DNA from: an uncultured Oscillospiraceae bacterium
Lineage (GTDB): Bacteria; Bacillota; Clostridia; Oscillospirales; Oscillospiraceae
Length of the DNA: 64,000 nt
Assembly (NCBI GenBank): GCA_934597175.1
Contig: CAKTQR010000001.1
Location: 100,521-164,520 of the forward strand
Reading direction: 5' to 3'
Shown: piece by piece, positions 50,784 to 59,985 of the stretch
How the letters are laid out: every line of letters begins with the position of its first letter
Position numbering within the stretch: the stretch's first letter is position 1
Notes under the pieces: model-generated
Database searches by the model: none
Seen by the model: the letters and a program-made list of their open reading frames with translations, nothing else
Told to the model about the DNA's origin: nothing
Program-made: the position numbers and the translations under genes

Positions 50784-51872
50784 TTAAAATGGCGCCCCCT
50801 CTCCTGCGGCGAGCAATATTCCCTTAATAATTACAAGTGTAGATTCAACATTTCTTTTTTTGTCAAAGTATGATCTGCCGAGATTGTACGCGTTAGGTAT
50901 CACATAATTTATAAAATTGTAGTACGCCTGAGTGTGTAATCTTCTATGGAGAGAAGTTGGCAGATATACAGTGTTTATGCTTGAATCAAGATCAATTCCC
51001 AATTGCAATAAAATTAGTCTGGTTTTTGCAGCACGATGGTCGTTCTTCGGAACTATGTGATGCAACTCCAGTTGAGTTTTATATTTAGGTACGGCCTTAG
51101 TTTTTGAATAGCTTTTTTCGATGTCTTCAAACAGAGTCCCATCTTGAATTGGAATTTCACATATGGGTGGATTCAATGCAACTGTGCTGTGTGATATACA
51201 ATCAGCTATTTGAATACCAATGTCAAATATAAATACAGTTGCACAGAGGCTTAGCATTATTTCTTCAACTGCAGAGTAGACCAATATGACTAATAACGGA
51301 TTTTTTCCTCCATCATCTTTATATGCTATTGGGCAGTTATAGCAGTAAGAAAACAGATTGATTCCGTTAATGTTAGCAGTAAATTGTCCATCCGCATTGA
51401 TGAACCTACCCGTCTCGGCGTCGTAATAGCGGCTATTTAGGTAATACAGGCCACTCTCACTGTCGTAGTAATAGCCACGGTAGCGAAAGGGGTTATCTGT
51501 GCCGATGGTGGAGCCGGTGGCATTCTTTACGGTGCATTTGCCCCAGGCGTCGTAGGTGTAGGTGGCGGCGAGCTTGCCGGTTTGTCCGTCGGCAAGGGCT
51601 ATTACATCGCCTTGGAGGTTGTAGATGTAATAATAGAAGTGGTTGCCGCTGTCCGCCATGGCGACACGGTTGCCCTGCTGGTCGTAGAAGAAGCTGGTTG
51701 TTATACCGTTTGTCGTCTGGGCAAGTATCTGCGTTCCGTTGAGCAGGTACTTGGTAGTAGTCGAGCCCACGGTCTTGCTCGTGCGGATGCCCTCGGAATC
51801 GTAGGTGAAGGTAACTGTTTTTTCCTTTACCGCTTTTGTAAGCTGCCTACCCTGCCATGCCCAACTCATCAC
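50784..51872 (-). CDS. Rhs core-tip cassette F with AHH nuclease tip
   Basis: 362 residues. It begins inside the core (WQGRQL) right behind a promoter copy. The core ends FRYRGYYYDSESGLYYLNSRYY and YKDDGG (near 187). The tip has two hydrophobic segments, then the AHH/HNH nuclease motif LELHHIVPKNDHRAAKTRL near 270, and NTVYLPTSLHRRLHTQAYYN, with all expected His residues. AHH enzymes are DNA/RNA nucleases of polymorphic toxins. The first codons GTG-ATG have no ribosome site, so expression is doubtful. Confidence 0.87.
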   Translation of the reverse strand: MMSWAWQGRQLTKAVKEKTVTFTYDSEGIRTSKTVGSTTTKYLLNGTQILAQTTNGITTSFFYDQQGNRVAMADSGNHFYYYIYNLQGDVIALADGQTGKLAATYTYDAWGKCTVKNATGSTIGTDNPFRYRGYYYDSESGLYYLNSRYYDAETGRFINADGQFTANINGINLFSYCYNCPIAYKDDGGKNPLLVILVYSAVEEIMLSLCATVFIFDIGIQIADCISHSTVALNPPICEIPIQDGTLFEDIEKSYSKTKAVPKYKTQLELHHIVPKNDHRAAKTRLILLQLGIDLDSSINTVYLPTSLHRRLHTQAYYNFINYVIPNAYNLGRSYFDKKRNVESTLVIIKGILLAAGEGAPF

Positions 51873-51896
51873 AGGAAGTGATTAAATTATGCTTTT

Positions 51897-51925
51897 ATTC
51901 TACTATTATCACCCGATTTCGTCAA
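51897..51925 (-). promoter_or_regulatory. Rhs-array boundary promoter, copy 2
   Basis: Minus strand: TTGACG, 17-base spacer starting AAATCGG, TAGAAT. It shares over 30 bases of downstream leader with copy 3 up to the WQGRQL junction. Confidence 0.85.
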
Positions 51926-51934
51926 CATAGAAAA

Positions 51935-52011
51935 ACACCCCATTTCTTATTTCAAGTATTATACCATACTTGTCTAACAAATGGGGTGCAGTTCATCACG
52001 CCTATCTGCTC
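51935..52011 (-). terminator. Rebuilt boundary terminator between units E and F
   Basis: One arm of the standard hairpin remains at 51998-52011; the other has been replaced. The new terminator pairs CACCCCATTT with AAATGGGGTG around an inner CAAGTAT/ATACTTG stem and ends in five T. Confidence 0.75.
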
Positions 52012-52071
52012 CGGGTTGTAGTATGCTTTAACATCTAGAAAGCAATAGTATTTACAACATTTATAACACGC

Positions 52072-52485
52072 CTAATCTAGATACATCGCTATGCCAATAT
52101 CTGCGTTTAATTCACCGGCAAAGGCTAAGAAATCGCTTGTGATATAAATTTCGGGAAGTTCGTCAGAGTCCGCAGTAATAGTTACCTCGAATGTAGCACA
52201 CAGCCCTCGGCTCTCACACAATTCTTTGATAACATTTTTCTTTCCTATGAGCATGAGCCTCATTTCATTAAGACGGTCATCTATGCTGAGCGCTTCAACC
52301 TTCGGCAACTCAAAAAGCCAGTATGTTGGCTTCACCGTCCCATTTTTTAATATTTCCTGTTTTTGTGTCCGAACAGGTTCAATTTCTAGTTTTGCCGTTA
52401 CCTCATCAAGGTCAAAGTCCTTATAGTCCTCGCCTGTGACAAATAGTTTTACACCTATTAATGGTATTCTTCTTGATTCAACCAT
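52072..52485 (-). CDS. DUF4279-like immunity protein of Rhs unit E
   Basis: 137 residues. The layout LIGVKLFVTGEDYKDFDLDE, LEIEPVRTQKQEI, YWLFELPK and the ending YITSDFLAFAGELNADIGI matches DUF4279, as does the gene at 44821. It starts 12 bases after the Rhs-E stop, so it is the likely cognate immunity protein. Cytosolic by sequence, which fits a tip acting inside the cell. Confidence 0.78.
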   Translation of the reverse strand: MVESRRIPLIGVKLFVTGEDYKDFDLDEVTAKLEIEPVRTQKQEILKNGTVKPTYWLFELPKVEALSIDDRLNEMRLMLIGKKNVIKELCESRGLCATFEVTITADSDELPEIYITSDFLAFAGELNADIGIAMYLD

Positions 52486-52497
52486 TGTTTACTTCCC

Positions 52498-53526
52498 CTA
52501 TTTAATGAATATATCGGTTGCTACTTCAATCGCCTTTTCAATACCAATTAGTATAATTTCTCCCGTTTTTTTATCCCTAAACATGTTGAATTTCGAACCA
52601 TTATTCGGTACGAATGCTTCTTTGAATTGTTCTGCATTCTCACATCCGGCTTCTTGCGCCCATTTATTTGCAATTTTACCTTTTGGCTTGACATAGTCTT
52701 TTCCTTTGCGAGAGTTCGAAGAAGTACCAGATTTGCCATTTTCCATGGAGGCACATACAGTTGACACCGCCATTGTTGTTACTCCGACAGCAACAGTAGT
52801 GCTCGCAGCCATTGAGAAAGCTCCTGCGCTAACGCCCACTCCTGCAAGCAACAGCGCTCCACCGCCAGTAGACGCAACCGCAAGGGCAAACAAACCTACA
52901 GCTGCTACTGCAAGTCCAAATCTAGCAACATCTCTCCAGCTTTCTCCATTTTGATCACTTCGCATAACAGGATTATTCTGACAATATGCATACATATTTG
53001 TAGTCAATACGCTATCCTGATCAGTAACAATATGTGCGTCCGCATTGATGAAGCGGTCTACTTCGGGGTCATAGTAACGAGACTGGAGGTAGTATAGACT
53101 AGTTTCCGTATCGTAGTAGTAACCACGGTAGCGGAAGGGGTTTTGAGTGCCTACCGAATTTGCGGTGTTATCCTTAAGCTCTACGATCTTACCCCACGCA
53201 TCATAAGTATATGTGGCTGCAAGTTTGCCGGTAGATGCATCGGCGAGGGCTATTACATCGCCTTGGAGGTTGTAGATGTAATAATAGAAGTGGTTGCCGC
53301 TGTCCGCCATGGCGACACGGTTGCCTTGCTGGTCGTAGAAGAAGCACAGGGTCTTGCTGCCGGTTTTCTGGGCGAGAATTTGCGTACCATTGAGCAGGTA
53401 CTTGGTTGTAGTCGAGCCTACGGTTTTGCTCGTGCGGATGCCTTCGGAATCGTAGGTGTAACTAAGGGTCGTTCCACCTTTTTCCGCCGTTGTAAGCTGC
53501 CTGCCCTGCCATGTCCAACTCATCAC
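52498..53526 (-). CDS. Rhs core-tip cassette E, short
   Basis: 342 residues, starting at WQGRQL behind boundary promoter copy 3. The core ends FRYRGYYYDTETSLYYLQSRYYDPEVDRF and SDQNGE (near 192). The tip opens with a long alanine/glycine-rich hydrophobic stretch, a Ser/Lys linker, then a compact C-terminal domain (KWAQEAGCENAEQFKEAF, FNMFRDKKTGEIILIGIEK). That end resembles the small polymorphic-toxin type 33 domain; this is tentative. Paired with a DUF4279 immunity gene. Confidence 0.8.
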   Translation of the reverse strand: MMSWTWQGRQLTTAEKGGTTLSYTYDSEGIRTSKTVGSTTTKYLLNGTQILAQKTGSKTLCFFYDQQGNRVAMADSGNHFYYYIYNLQGDVIALADASTGKLAATYTYDAWGKIVELKDNTANSVGTQNPFRYRGYYYDTETSLYYLQSRYYDPEVDRFINADAHIVTDQDSVLTTNMYAYCQNNPVMRSDQNGESWRDVARFGLAVAAVGLFALAVASTGGGALLLAGVGVSAGAFSMAASTTVAVGVTTMAVSTVCASMENGKSGTSSNSRKGKDYVKPKGKIANKWAQEAGCENAEQFKEAFVPNNGSKFNMFRDKKTGEIILIGIEKAIEVATDIFIK

Positions 53527-53550
53527 AGGAAGTGATTAAATCATGCTTTT

Positions 53551-53579
53551 ATCCTACCATTATCCCCAGATTTCGTCAA
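53551..53579 (-). promoter_or_regulatory. Rhs-array boundary promoter, copy 3
   Basis: Minus strand: TTGACG, 17-base spacer starting AAATCTGG, TAGGAT, directly after a boundary terminator. Confidence 0.85.
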
Positions 53580-53589
53580 CATTTAAAAA

Positions 53590-53617
53590 GAGCAGATAGG
53601 CGTTTGCCTATCTGCTC
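53590..53617 (-). terminator. Rhs-array boundary hairpin 3
   Basis: Perfect 12-bp stem GAGCAGATAGGC and complement, 4-base loop, then five T on the minus strand. Separates the unit D immunity gene from the promoter of unit E. Confidence 0.93.
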
Positions 53618-53667
53618 TAGGTGGTTAGTTTCGCTTTTACACGAAGAAAACAGTCCATTGTGTCTCC

Positions 53668-54336
53668 TCAAAAATCCTTATCCACCGGCAGGAGCGGCCA
53701 GACTGTGTACAGGTCGCAGTCGATGTGGTCATCGGTCAGCGAAGTGCCGAACAAGTCATCGTCGGACATGAAATCCGTCATTTTTACCTGTGGGTTATTG
53801 CCGTTGCCGAGCACGACCACAAGCACGCCGTCGTTCACCGTTATGCAGTGTCCGTGCATTTTCGATGCGGTGCTCGTGCCGGTGTTGTATTTTTCGAGCG
53901 CCCGCCACTCATCGAATGTCGCATTGCTTTTTTGCAGCTCATCGAGCGTTTTGGCCATGGCGTCATGCCCCACGACCTCATCCAAAATGAGACACTTTAC
54001 TATCTCGAAGCTGTCGGAGTCAAAGAACACGAACGCCCTTGAGCCGTCGTCAAACAGCAGCACCGCATAGGGTTTGTATGACTGCCTGTACTCCTGCGGG
54101 GCACGCACGCACTCGGCCTTGAATCGCTCGGCAAGCTCCTTGAGCGTGTCAAATCGACACACGCCGTTTTCATCGACCAGCGTGTCTTTGAGCTCGCTGT
54201 CGTACACCTCGCTCACCAACTCCTGCGCCGGTGTGGTGTTGTCGTATAGTATTCCAACTTCATTCATTCTTAATAAAATCCAGACTATCAACAAGCCAAC
54301 AGGGATTATCAACAGCAAAATACGGTATTTTTTCAT
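53668..54336 (-). CDS. Membrane-anchored immunity candidate of Rhs unit D
   Basis: 222 residues with GAGGTGG before the ATG. One N-terminal helix (ILLLIIPVGLLIVWILLRM) anchors an extracytoplasmic domain with TLKELAERFKAECVR, FVFFDSDSFEIVK and the end ASKMHGHCITVNDGVLVVVLG. The same plan (helper helix, ELnEvypiECLR-like strand, late S.H....DG..I pattern) is seen in the lipoprotein at 62698, the partner of the other Cys/His tip. It starts 9 bases after the Rhs-D stop. Confidence 0.72.
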   Translation of the reverse strand: MKKYRILLLIIPVGLLIVWILLRMNEVGILYDNTTPAQELVSEVYDSELKDTLVDENGVCRFDTLKELAERFKAECVRAPQEYRQSYKPYAVLLFDDGSRAFVFFDSDSFEIVKCLILDEVVGHDAMAKTLDELQKSNATFDEWRALEKYNTGTSTASKMHGHCITVNDGVLVVVLGNGNNPQVKMTDFMSDDDLFGTSLTDDHIDCDLYTVWPLLPVDKDF

Positions 54337-54345
54337 GATGCCACC

Positions 54346-57123
54346 TCAGCTGTATATCACGAAGAAAACCGTGTTACACGCTTTTCCACATGAGTTTTTG
54401 TCAGTCCCAATCCACGAGTTTCCATCAAAAAGCACTTGATTATACCTAGATGGATTACTTCCAGGCTTGTCAGCCCAAGAGCCATCTGACAAACGAACTG
54501 CAAAATGATAATCTGTATAATCGCCATAAAACCAGTTTGATGAAGGAATGGTATATCCGGCAATCAATGTACAGCCTTCAGGCACATTACCTACTTGATC
54601 ATAATTGTAATAGGTGCTATATTTCAAATTAGCCGATCTCAAATCAGTCTCTACACCTTTTTTCAAATCATTCACGCTCGAAATATTGCCATTTCCTCCG
54701 CCATATGACTGTCTATATCCCGGATCGACAAAGCAATCTGGAGTGTTCATACCTGCATAAGACAAAGCATACTGATAACAGTTTTGCCTTTCATTCTTAC
54801 AGTCAATATAATCGGATGGTGGTTTTGAAGTGCTCTTTGACGAGCACCCTGACAGCGAAGCAACTATACCTACGACCAAAGCGACTCCTAATAGCACACC
54901 CCAAAAGTGTCCCGTAGGGTCATCCCGCATGACGGGGTTGTTTTCGCAGTATGCGAACATATTATAACCGAGAACGCCCTCGTTTAGCTGGCCGTCAGCA
55001 GAGATAAACCTGCCGGTGTCGGGGTCGTAGTAGCGTGTTTGCAGGTAGTACAGACTTGTTTCCGTATCGTAGTAGTAACCTCTATAGCGGAAGGGGTTTT
55101 GAGTGCCGACGGAGTTTGCAGTGGTGTCATTTACGGAAAGGACTTTACCCCATGCGTCGTAGGTGTAGGTTACGACGAGCTTGCCGGTGGAGGCATCGGC
55201 GAGGGCTATTACATCGCCTTGGAGATTATAGATGTAATAATAAAAGTGGTTGCTACTGTCCGCCATGGCGACACGGTTGCCTTGCTGGTCGTAGAAGAAG
55301 CTGGTGGTTATGCCGTTTGTCGTCTGGGCGAGGATCTGAGTTCCGTTGAGCAGGTACTTGGTAGTAGTCGAGCCCACGGTCTTGCTCGTGCGGATGCCTT
55401 CAGAATCGTAAGTAAAGGTAACTGTTTTATCCTTTACCGCTTTTGTAAGCTGCCTACCCTGCCATGTCATACCCCAGCCACGGTAAAGTGTCGGGTTGCC
55501 AATGGCATCATACTCAATGCTCTCATTGCCGTATGATGTCAGCTCATCCTTCCATGCGGAATTGCCGTAGGTGTAGTTGACCGTTTTGGTTGCCGTTTTG
55601 CCCGTAAGATCGCCGGTCGTGTAGGCATATATCTTCTTGGCAGTTATATTGCCGCCTGCATCGTATGCGTAGGTTATGGTGCAGTTTTGCGTGACGGAGT
55701 CATGCCGGACAAGCTGATTCTTAGCATCATAGGTATACTTCTCACGCAGCGGCTTTGTGGTGTCGGAAGTCCAGACATTTTCGCTCGTAATGTTCCCGAC
55801 GCCGTCATATTCATACCAACGGTCGTAGGTGGATAAGCCGCCGGAGACATATGCGTAGTCTATGCCACGAACTGTGCCCGTTGTGCGGTTTTCCGTTGAG
55901 GTCCAGTCAACATAGCCATATGAAGCACTAACTTTGTTATCCACGCCCGGGACGGCGTAAGTCCGGGTCTTGAGGCGGGTCAGGTCGTCGTAGGTGTTCT
56001 CGACGATGTACTTCGAGCTCGGGCCGAACTTCACATTCAGCGGCAAGTTATCCTTGTCGGAATAGTTGAAGTAGACATCCCGAGGCTGACTGCCGGTTTT
56101 GTAGTGCAGGTCGGTAGACTTGTCAAGCTTGTCATACGATGTCTTGACATAGCTGCCGTCTGCACCGCTGACCTGCAAGAGTCTGCCGATGTCATCGTAA
56201 AGGTACTCAAGCACTCGGCCGCTTGACTCGGTGTAGCGGGCGAGATTGCCGTCGGCGTTGTAGGTCCACCAGAACTTTGTAGTCCCATTGTACGACCGTG
56301 AGGTCTCCCTGTCAAGGGAATCGTATGCGTGACCGACTGTGAAGCCGTTGCCGTAGGTCTGCTGCGTCAGCAGGCCGTTGTTAGACTTATAGGTATTCGT
56401 CACGAGCGTTTGGTTGCCGACCTTGACCTCGGTGTTATTGCCCCACTTGTCGTAAACAAAGTTGTATGTGGGACTGCTGCCCGGGGACTTGATGCTCGTG
56501 AGCTGACCGTTGTTTTTGTAGGTGTAGGTAACCGTTGAGCCGCCCGTGGCGACCTTTTTCATGCGGTCGGTATTCCCGTCATAGGTGTAGCTCGTGGTCT
56601 TGCTGTTTGCATCTGTGACGCTTGTGAGCGTGCCTTTGTAGGTGTCGTAGGTATAGGTCGTTGCATGGCCACGGTCGGTGTAGGACTTCGACAGGTAATT
56701 TCCGCCGCTTGCGTAGGTAGTATCCTGCTTTATGTACTTTGCGTAGCCGGACTTCTCGACCTTCGTGCTTGTGAGGTTGCCGCTTCCGTCGTAGGTGAAG
56801 CTGTTCTTCACGCCCGAGGACTCGGAGGTGGCGCTGAGCATACGGTGCTTGTAGGTGTCGGAGTAGGTGAACTTATACGCCTTATTGTCCGCCGTGGTCA
56901 GCTTGGTCATGTCGCTGGCGTTATTGTAATTATAGCTTTCGTGGCGTCCGGCGTTGTCCTTGGCGCTTATGAGGTTGCCGTCATCGTCATAGGTGTAGCT
57001 CGTGCCGCACTCGTCGATGTTCATCTTGATGCGGTCGAAGTTTGCACCGTTGGCGTTTTGGTAATAGCAGCAGCGCAGGTATACATAGTCTACCGTCTTG
57101 CTGCCCGGGTCTTTTACGCCCAC
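54346..57123 (-). CDS. Rhs core-tip cassette D with Cys/His tip
   Basis: 925 residues, the longest core here. The frame is open upstream to the boundary hairpin at 57162 with no ATG; the first codon used is GTG. Many YD repeats precede FRYRGYYYDTETSLYYLQTRYY and DDPTGHFW (near 735). The tip begins with a hydrophobic helix ending SLSGCSSKS, like a lipobox, then has NCYQYALSYAG (near 780) and DYHFAVRLSDGSWADKPG (near 870). The Cys and His suggest a papain- or NlpC-like hydrolase. Similar to the tip at 63251. Confidence 0.82.
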   Translation of the reverse strand: MGVKDPGSKTVDYVYLRCCYYQNANGANFDRIKMNIDECGTSYTYDDDGNLISAKDNAGRHESYNYNNASDMTKLTTADNKAYKFTYSDTYKHRMLSATSESSGVKNSFTYDGSGNLTSTKVEKSGYAKYIKQDTTYASGGNYLSKSYTDRGHATTYTYDTYKGTLTSVTDANSKTTSYTYDGNTDRMKKVATGGSTVTYTYKNNGQLTSIKSPGSSPTYNFVYDKWGNNTEVKVGNQTLVTNTYKSNNGLLTQQTYGNGFTVGHAYDSLDRETSRSYNGTTKFWWTYNADGNLARYTESSGRVLEYLYDDIGRLLQVSGADGSYVKTSYDKLDKSTDLHYKTGSQPRDVYFNYSDKDNLPLNVKFGPSSKYIVENTYDDLTRLKTRTYAVPGVDNKVSASYGYVDWTSTENRTTGTVRGIDYAYVSGGLSTYDRWYEYDGVGNITSENVWTSDTTKPLREKYTYDAKNQLVRHDSVTQNCTITYAYDAGGNITAKKIYAYTTGDLTGKTATKTVNYTYGNSAWKDELTSYGNESIEYDAIGNPTLYRGWGMTWQGRQLTKAVKDKTVTFTYDSEGIRTSKTVGSTTTKYLLNGTQILAQTTNGITTSFFYDQQGNRVAMADSSNHFYYYIYNLQGDVIALADASTGKLVVTYTYDAWGKVLSVNDTTANSVGTQNPFRYRGYYYDTETSLYYLQTRYYDPDTGRFISADGQLNEGVLGYNMFAYCENNPVMRDDPTGHFWGVLLGVALVVGIVASLSGCSSKSTSKPPSDYIDCKNERQNCYQYALSYAGMNTPDCFVDPGYRQSYGGGNGNISSVNDLKKGVETDLRSANLKYSTYYNYDQVGNVPEGCTLIAGYTIPSSNWFYGDYTDYHFAVRLSDGSWADKPGSNPSRYNQVLFDGNSWIGTDKNSCGKACNTVFFVIYS

Positions 57124-57161
57124 CGTGCCTGAGGCGTACTGCCAGCCTGCGGCGTTAAAAA

Positions 57162-57189
57162 GAGCAGATAGGCGTTTGCCTATCTGCTC
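57162..57189 (-). terminator. Rhs-array boundary hairpin 4
   Basis: Perfect GAGCAGATAGGC stem and complement, followed by five T that run straight into Rhs-D core (AACGCCGCAGG) with no promoter. Confidence 0.93.
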
Positions 57190-57196
57190 TGGGTGG

Positions 57197-57712
57197 TTAT
57201 TCTATGTTTCGTTCACCGCCGCTGAATTCTAGCACTTTTTCGTAGGTTTCGTCATCGATGTATCTGATTGAAATGACACGACGAGTTTCGAGAAGCCTAT
57301 GGATAATAATGTGATACCGTTTATATTCCAAATACGGCACTTTTGAAAACAGCATCACATGGTTTCCTGAATTCCCGGTGCGATAAGGCAAATCAGGCGT
57401 ATCAATGCAGTCTCCAATGTACTTCATTTCCTCCCAAGGAATAAATGTGATGAATCGCTTGAATATCGTTCGAGTGACGCCGTGCCCGTCGATTTGATAT
57501 TGCGTATACGCTTCAAACGCCAGCACTATAAGACAAACGATCCAGAAGCCTATCATAAATATTGATGCGGTCTTCGGCTCGTCAGGCTCTGCCCATCCAG
57601 CCCACACAAAGATCCAGTCAACGAAGCAAATCGGCAATAACGCTATAAGCGCTATTGCTTTTTGTTTTATATCATCTGGTGCACCTATTATCAATTTCTC
57701 ATCCATAGTCAA
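57197..57712 (-). CDS. Two-helix membrane immunity candidate of Rhs unit C (PH-like domain)
   Basis: 171 residues. Two membrane helices (AIALIALLPICFVDWIFVWA and IFMIGFWIVCLIVLAFEAY) are followed by a short cytoplasmic domain with YQIDGHGVTRTIFKRFITFI and PWEEMKYIGDC, resembling bacterial PH (YcxB/YdbT-like) domains. The ATG overlaps the Rhs-C stop by four bases, so it is translationally coupled to the tip. A membrane immunity protein implies the tip acts at or across the membrane. Confidence 0.7.
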   Translation of the reverse strand: MTMDEKLIIGAPDDIKQKAIALIALLPICFVDWIFVWAGWAEPDEPKTASIFMIGFWIVCLIVLAFEAYTQYQIDGHGVTRTIFKRFITFIPWEEMKYIGDCIDTPDLPYRTGNSGNHVMLFSKVPYLEYKRYHIIIHRLLETRRVISIRYIDDETYEKVLEFSGGERNIE

Positions 57713-59874
57713 GCTCCTAAAGCGTGAATCTTCACTTCTCGGTGAGAATTCGCAGGCGCTTTATTTCGTGCACCGCCAAAAAACACTTTCATAAGTTTCT
57801 TGCGAACCACACTTAGTCCAGACAAGCACATGGTTATGAAGCCAGAAGTTATGCTTTCAGCCGCAGCAGTAGAAGCACATTTCTTTGCGCCGCCAGTGAC
57901 TGCCTCACCGGCTTTGCCAGCTATCGTATCGATTATAAGTGTCTCGCCAGCATTTACAGCAGCTTCTTCAAGAGTTCCTCCTCGATTTAGTGTATCAACA
58001 AACGATCGTCCCGTTTCAAATAAAGTAGCTGCTGTTTTCACTGCTTTAGCTTCAAACAAATTAGTAGCAAACCCAATGCCAAAGCCAATCAGCGCATCTG
58101 TCGCCACAACCTTAAAGTCAAGTTGCTCACCACTTTCCGCTGCATCAAATACGGAGCACATGATGCTGACACCTGCATTGATAAATCCACCGACTATTGC
58201 CGCGGGGAAACATATATCTCCTTTATCGTCTTTGTGTTGTATCGGATTATTGTTGCAGTAGGCAAACATGTTGTTGCCTATCACACCTTGACCTGTTGTT
58301 GTGTACTTGTCAGGGGATATGAATCTGCCAGTATCGGGGTCGTAATAGCGGCTATTCAGATAGTACAGGCTGGTTTCAGTGTCGTAATAATAGCCCTTAT
58401 AGCGGAAGGGGTTTTGCGTGCCAATTGTGTATCCGCTGGCGTTGGTGACCGTACATTTACCCCATGCATCATAAGTGTATGTGGCTGCCAGTTTGCCGGT
58501 GGAGGCATCGGCGAGGGCTATTACATCGCCTTGGAGGTTGTAGATGTAATAATAGAAATGGTTGCTGCTGTCCGCCATGGCGACACGGTTGCCCTGCTGG
58601 TCGTAGAAGAAGCTTGTGGTTATGCCGTTGGTCGTCTGGGCGAGAATCTGCGTACCGTTGAGCAGGTACTTGGTCGTGGTCGAGCCCACGGTCTTGCTTG
58701 TGCGGATGCCTTCGGAATCGTAGGTAAAGGTAAGTGTTTTATCCTTTTCAGCCTTTACAAGCTGCCTACCCTGCCAAGTCATGCCCCAGCCACGGTAAAG
58801 CTCCGGGTTGCCGATCTCGTCATACTCGATGCGCTCACCATTATATGCGGTCAGCTCATCTTTCCATGCGTCGTTGCCGTAGGTGTAATTGACCGTTTCG
58901 GTTGCCGTCTTACCGTCGAGGCTGCCGGTCGTATACGCATAAATCTTCTTGGAAGTTATATTGCCGCCTGCATCGTATGCGTAGGTGTAGGTAGCCTTTA
59001 ATGTTGCGGAGTCGTGACGGACAAGCTGGTTCTTGGCATCGTAGCTGTAGCTCTCACGCAGCGGCTTTGTGGCATCGGAAGTCCAGACATTTTCGCTCGT
59101 AATATTCCCGACGCCGTCATATTCATACCAACGGTCGTAGGTGGATAAGCCACCGGAAACATAGGTATAGTCTATGCCACGGACCGTGCCGGTCGTGCGT
59201 TTTTCCGTTGAGGTCCAGTCGATATACCCATAAGAGGCGCTGAGCTTGCTGCTTGTGCCCGGGATGGCATAAGTTTGGGTCTTGAGGCGGGTCAGGTCGT
59301 CGTAAGTGTTCTCGACGATGTACTTCGAGCTCGGGCCGAACTTGACATTCAGCGGCAGGTTATCCTTATCGGAATAGTTGAAGTAGACATCCCGAGGCTG
59401 GCTGCCGGTCTTGTAGTGCAGGTCGGTAGATTTGTCGAGCTTGTCATACGAGGTCTTGACATAGCTGCCGTCTGCGCCGCTGACCTGGAGAAGCCTGCCG
59501 ATGTCATCGTAAAGGTACTCAAGCACTCGGCCGCTCGACTCGGAGTAGCGGGCGAGATTGCCGTCGGCATTGTAAGTCCAATAGAACTTCGTAGTTCCAT
59601 TGTACGACCTTGAGGTCTCCCTGTCAAGGGAATCGTAGTTGTGGCCGACCTTGAAGCCGTTGCCGTACTCCTGCTGCGTCAACAGGCCGTTGTTCGACTT
59701 ATAGGTGTTAGTCACGAGAGACTGGTCGCCGACCTTGACTTCGGTGTTGTTGCCCCACTTGTCATAAACAAAATTGTAGGTGGGACTGCTGCCCGGGGAC
59801 TGTATGCTCGTGAGCTGTCCCTTGTCATTGTATGCGTAGGAGACCTCTGAGCCGCCCGTGGCGACCTTTTTCAT
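57709..59874 (-). CDS. Rhs core-tip cassette C
   Basis: 721 residues from MKKVATGG. Rhs homology continues upstream to the hairpin at 59986, but that stretch carries a 1-base deletion and a 2-base insertion relative to unit B, so its frame is broken. YD repeats lead to FRYKGYYYDTETSLYYLNSRYY and KDDKGD (near 550). The tip of about 170 residues is helical with DALIGFGIGFATNLFEAKAV and a Cys-poor, basic end; unrecognised. The last bases overlap the immunity gene. Confidence 0.8.
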   Translation of the reverse strand: MKKVATGGSEVSYAYNDKGQLTSIQSPGSSPTYNFVYDKWGNNTEVKVGDQSLVTNTYKSNNGLLTQQEYGNGFKVGHNYDSLDRETSRSYNGTTKFYWTYNADGNLARYSESSGRVLEYLYDDIGRLLQVSGADGSYVKTSYDKLDKSTDLHYKTGSQPRDVYFNYSDKDNLPLNVKFGPSSKYIVENTYDDLTRLKTQTYAIPGTSSKLSASYGYIDWTSTEKRTTGTVRGIDYTYVSGGLSTYDRWYEYDGVGNITSENVWTSDATKPLRESYSYDAKNQLVRHDSATLKATYTYAYDAGGNITSKKIYAYTTGSLDGKTATETVNYTYGNDAWKDELTAYNGERIEYDEIGNPELYRGWGMTWQGRQLVKAEKDKTLTFTYDSEGIRTSKTVGSTTTKYLLNGTQILAQTTNGITTSFFYDQQGNRVAMADSSNHFYYYIYNLQGDVIALADASTGKLAATYTYDAWGKCTVTNASGYTIGTQNPFRYKGYYYDTETSLYYLNSRYYDPDTGRFISPDKYTTTGQGVIGNNMFAYCNNNPIQHKDDKGDICFPAAIVGGFINAGVSIMCSVFDAAESGEQLDFKVVATDALIGFGIGFATNLFEAKAVKTAATLFETGRSFVDTLNRGGTLEEAAVNAGETLIIDTIAGKAGEAVTGGAKKCASTAAAESITSGFITMCLSGLSVVRKKLMKVFFGGARNKAPANSHREVKIHALGA

Positions 59875-59985
59875 GCGGTCGGTATTCCCGCGTCATAGGT
59901 GTAGGTCGTAACGCCGCCCTTGGCGTCTGTGACGCTTGTGAGCGTGCCTTTATAGGTGTTGTATTGTTGCCTGCGGCGTTAAAAA

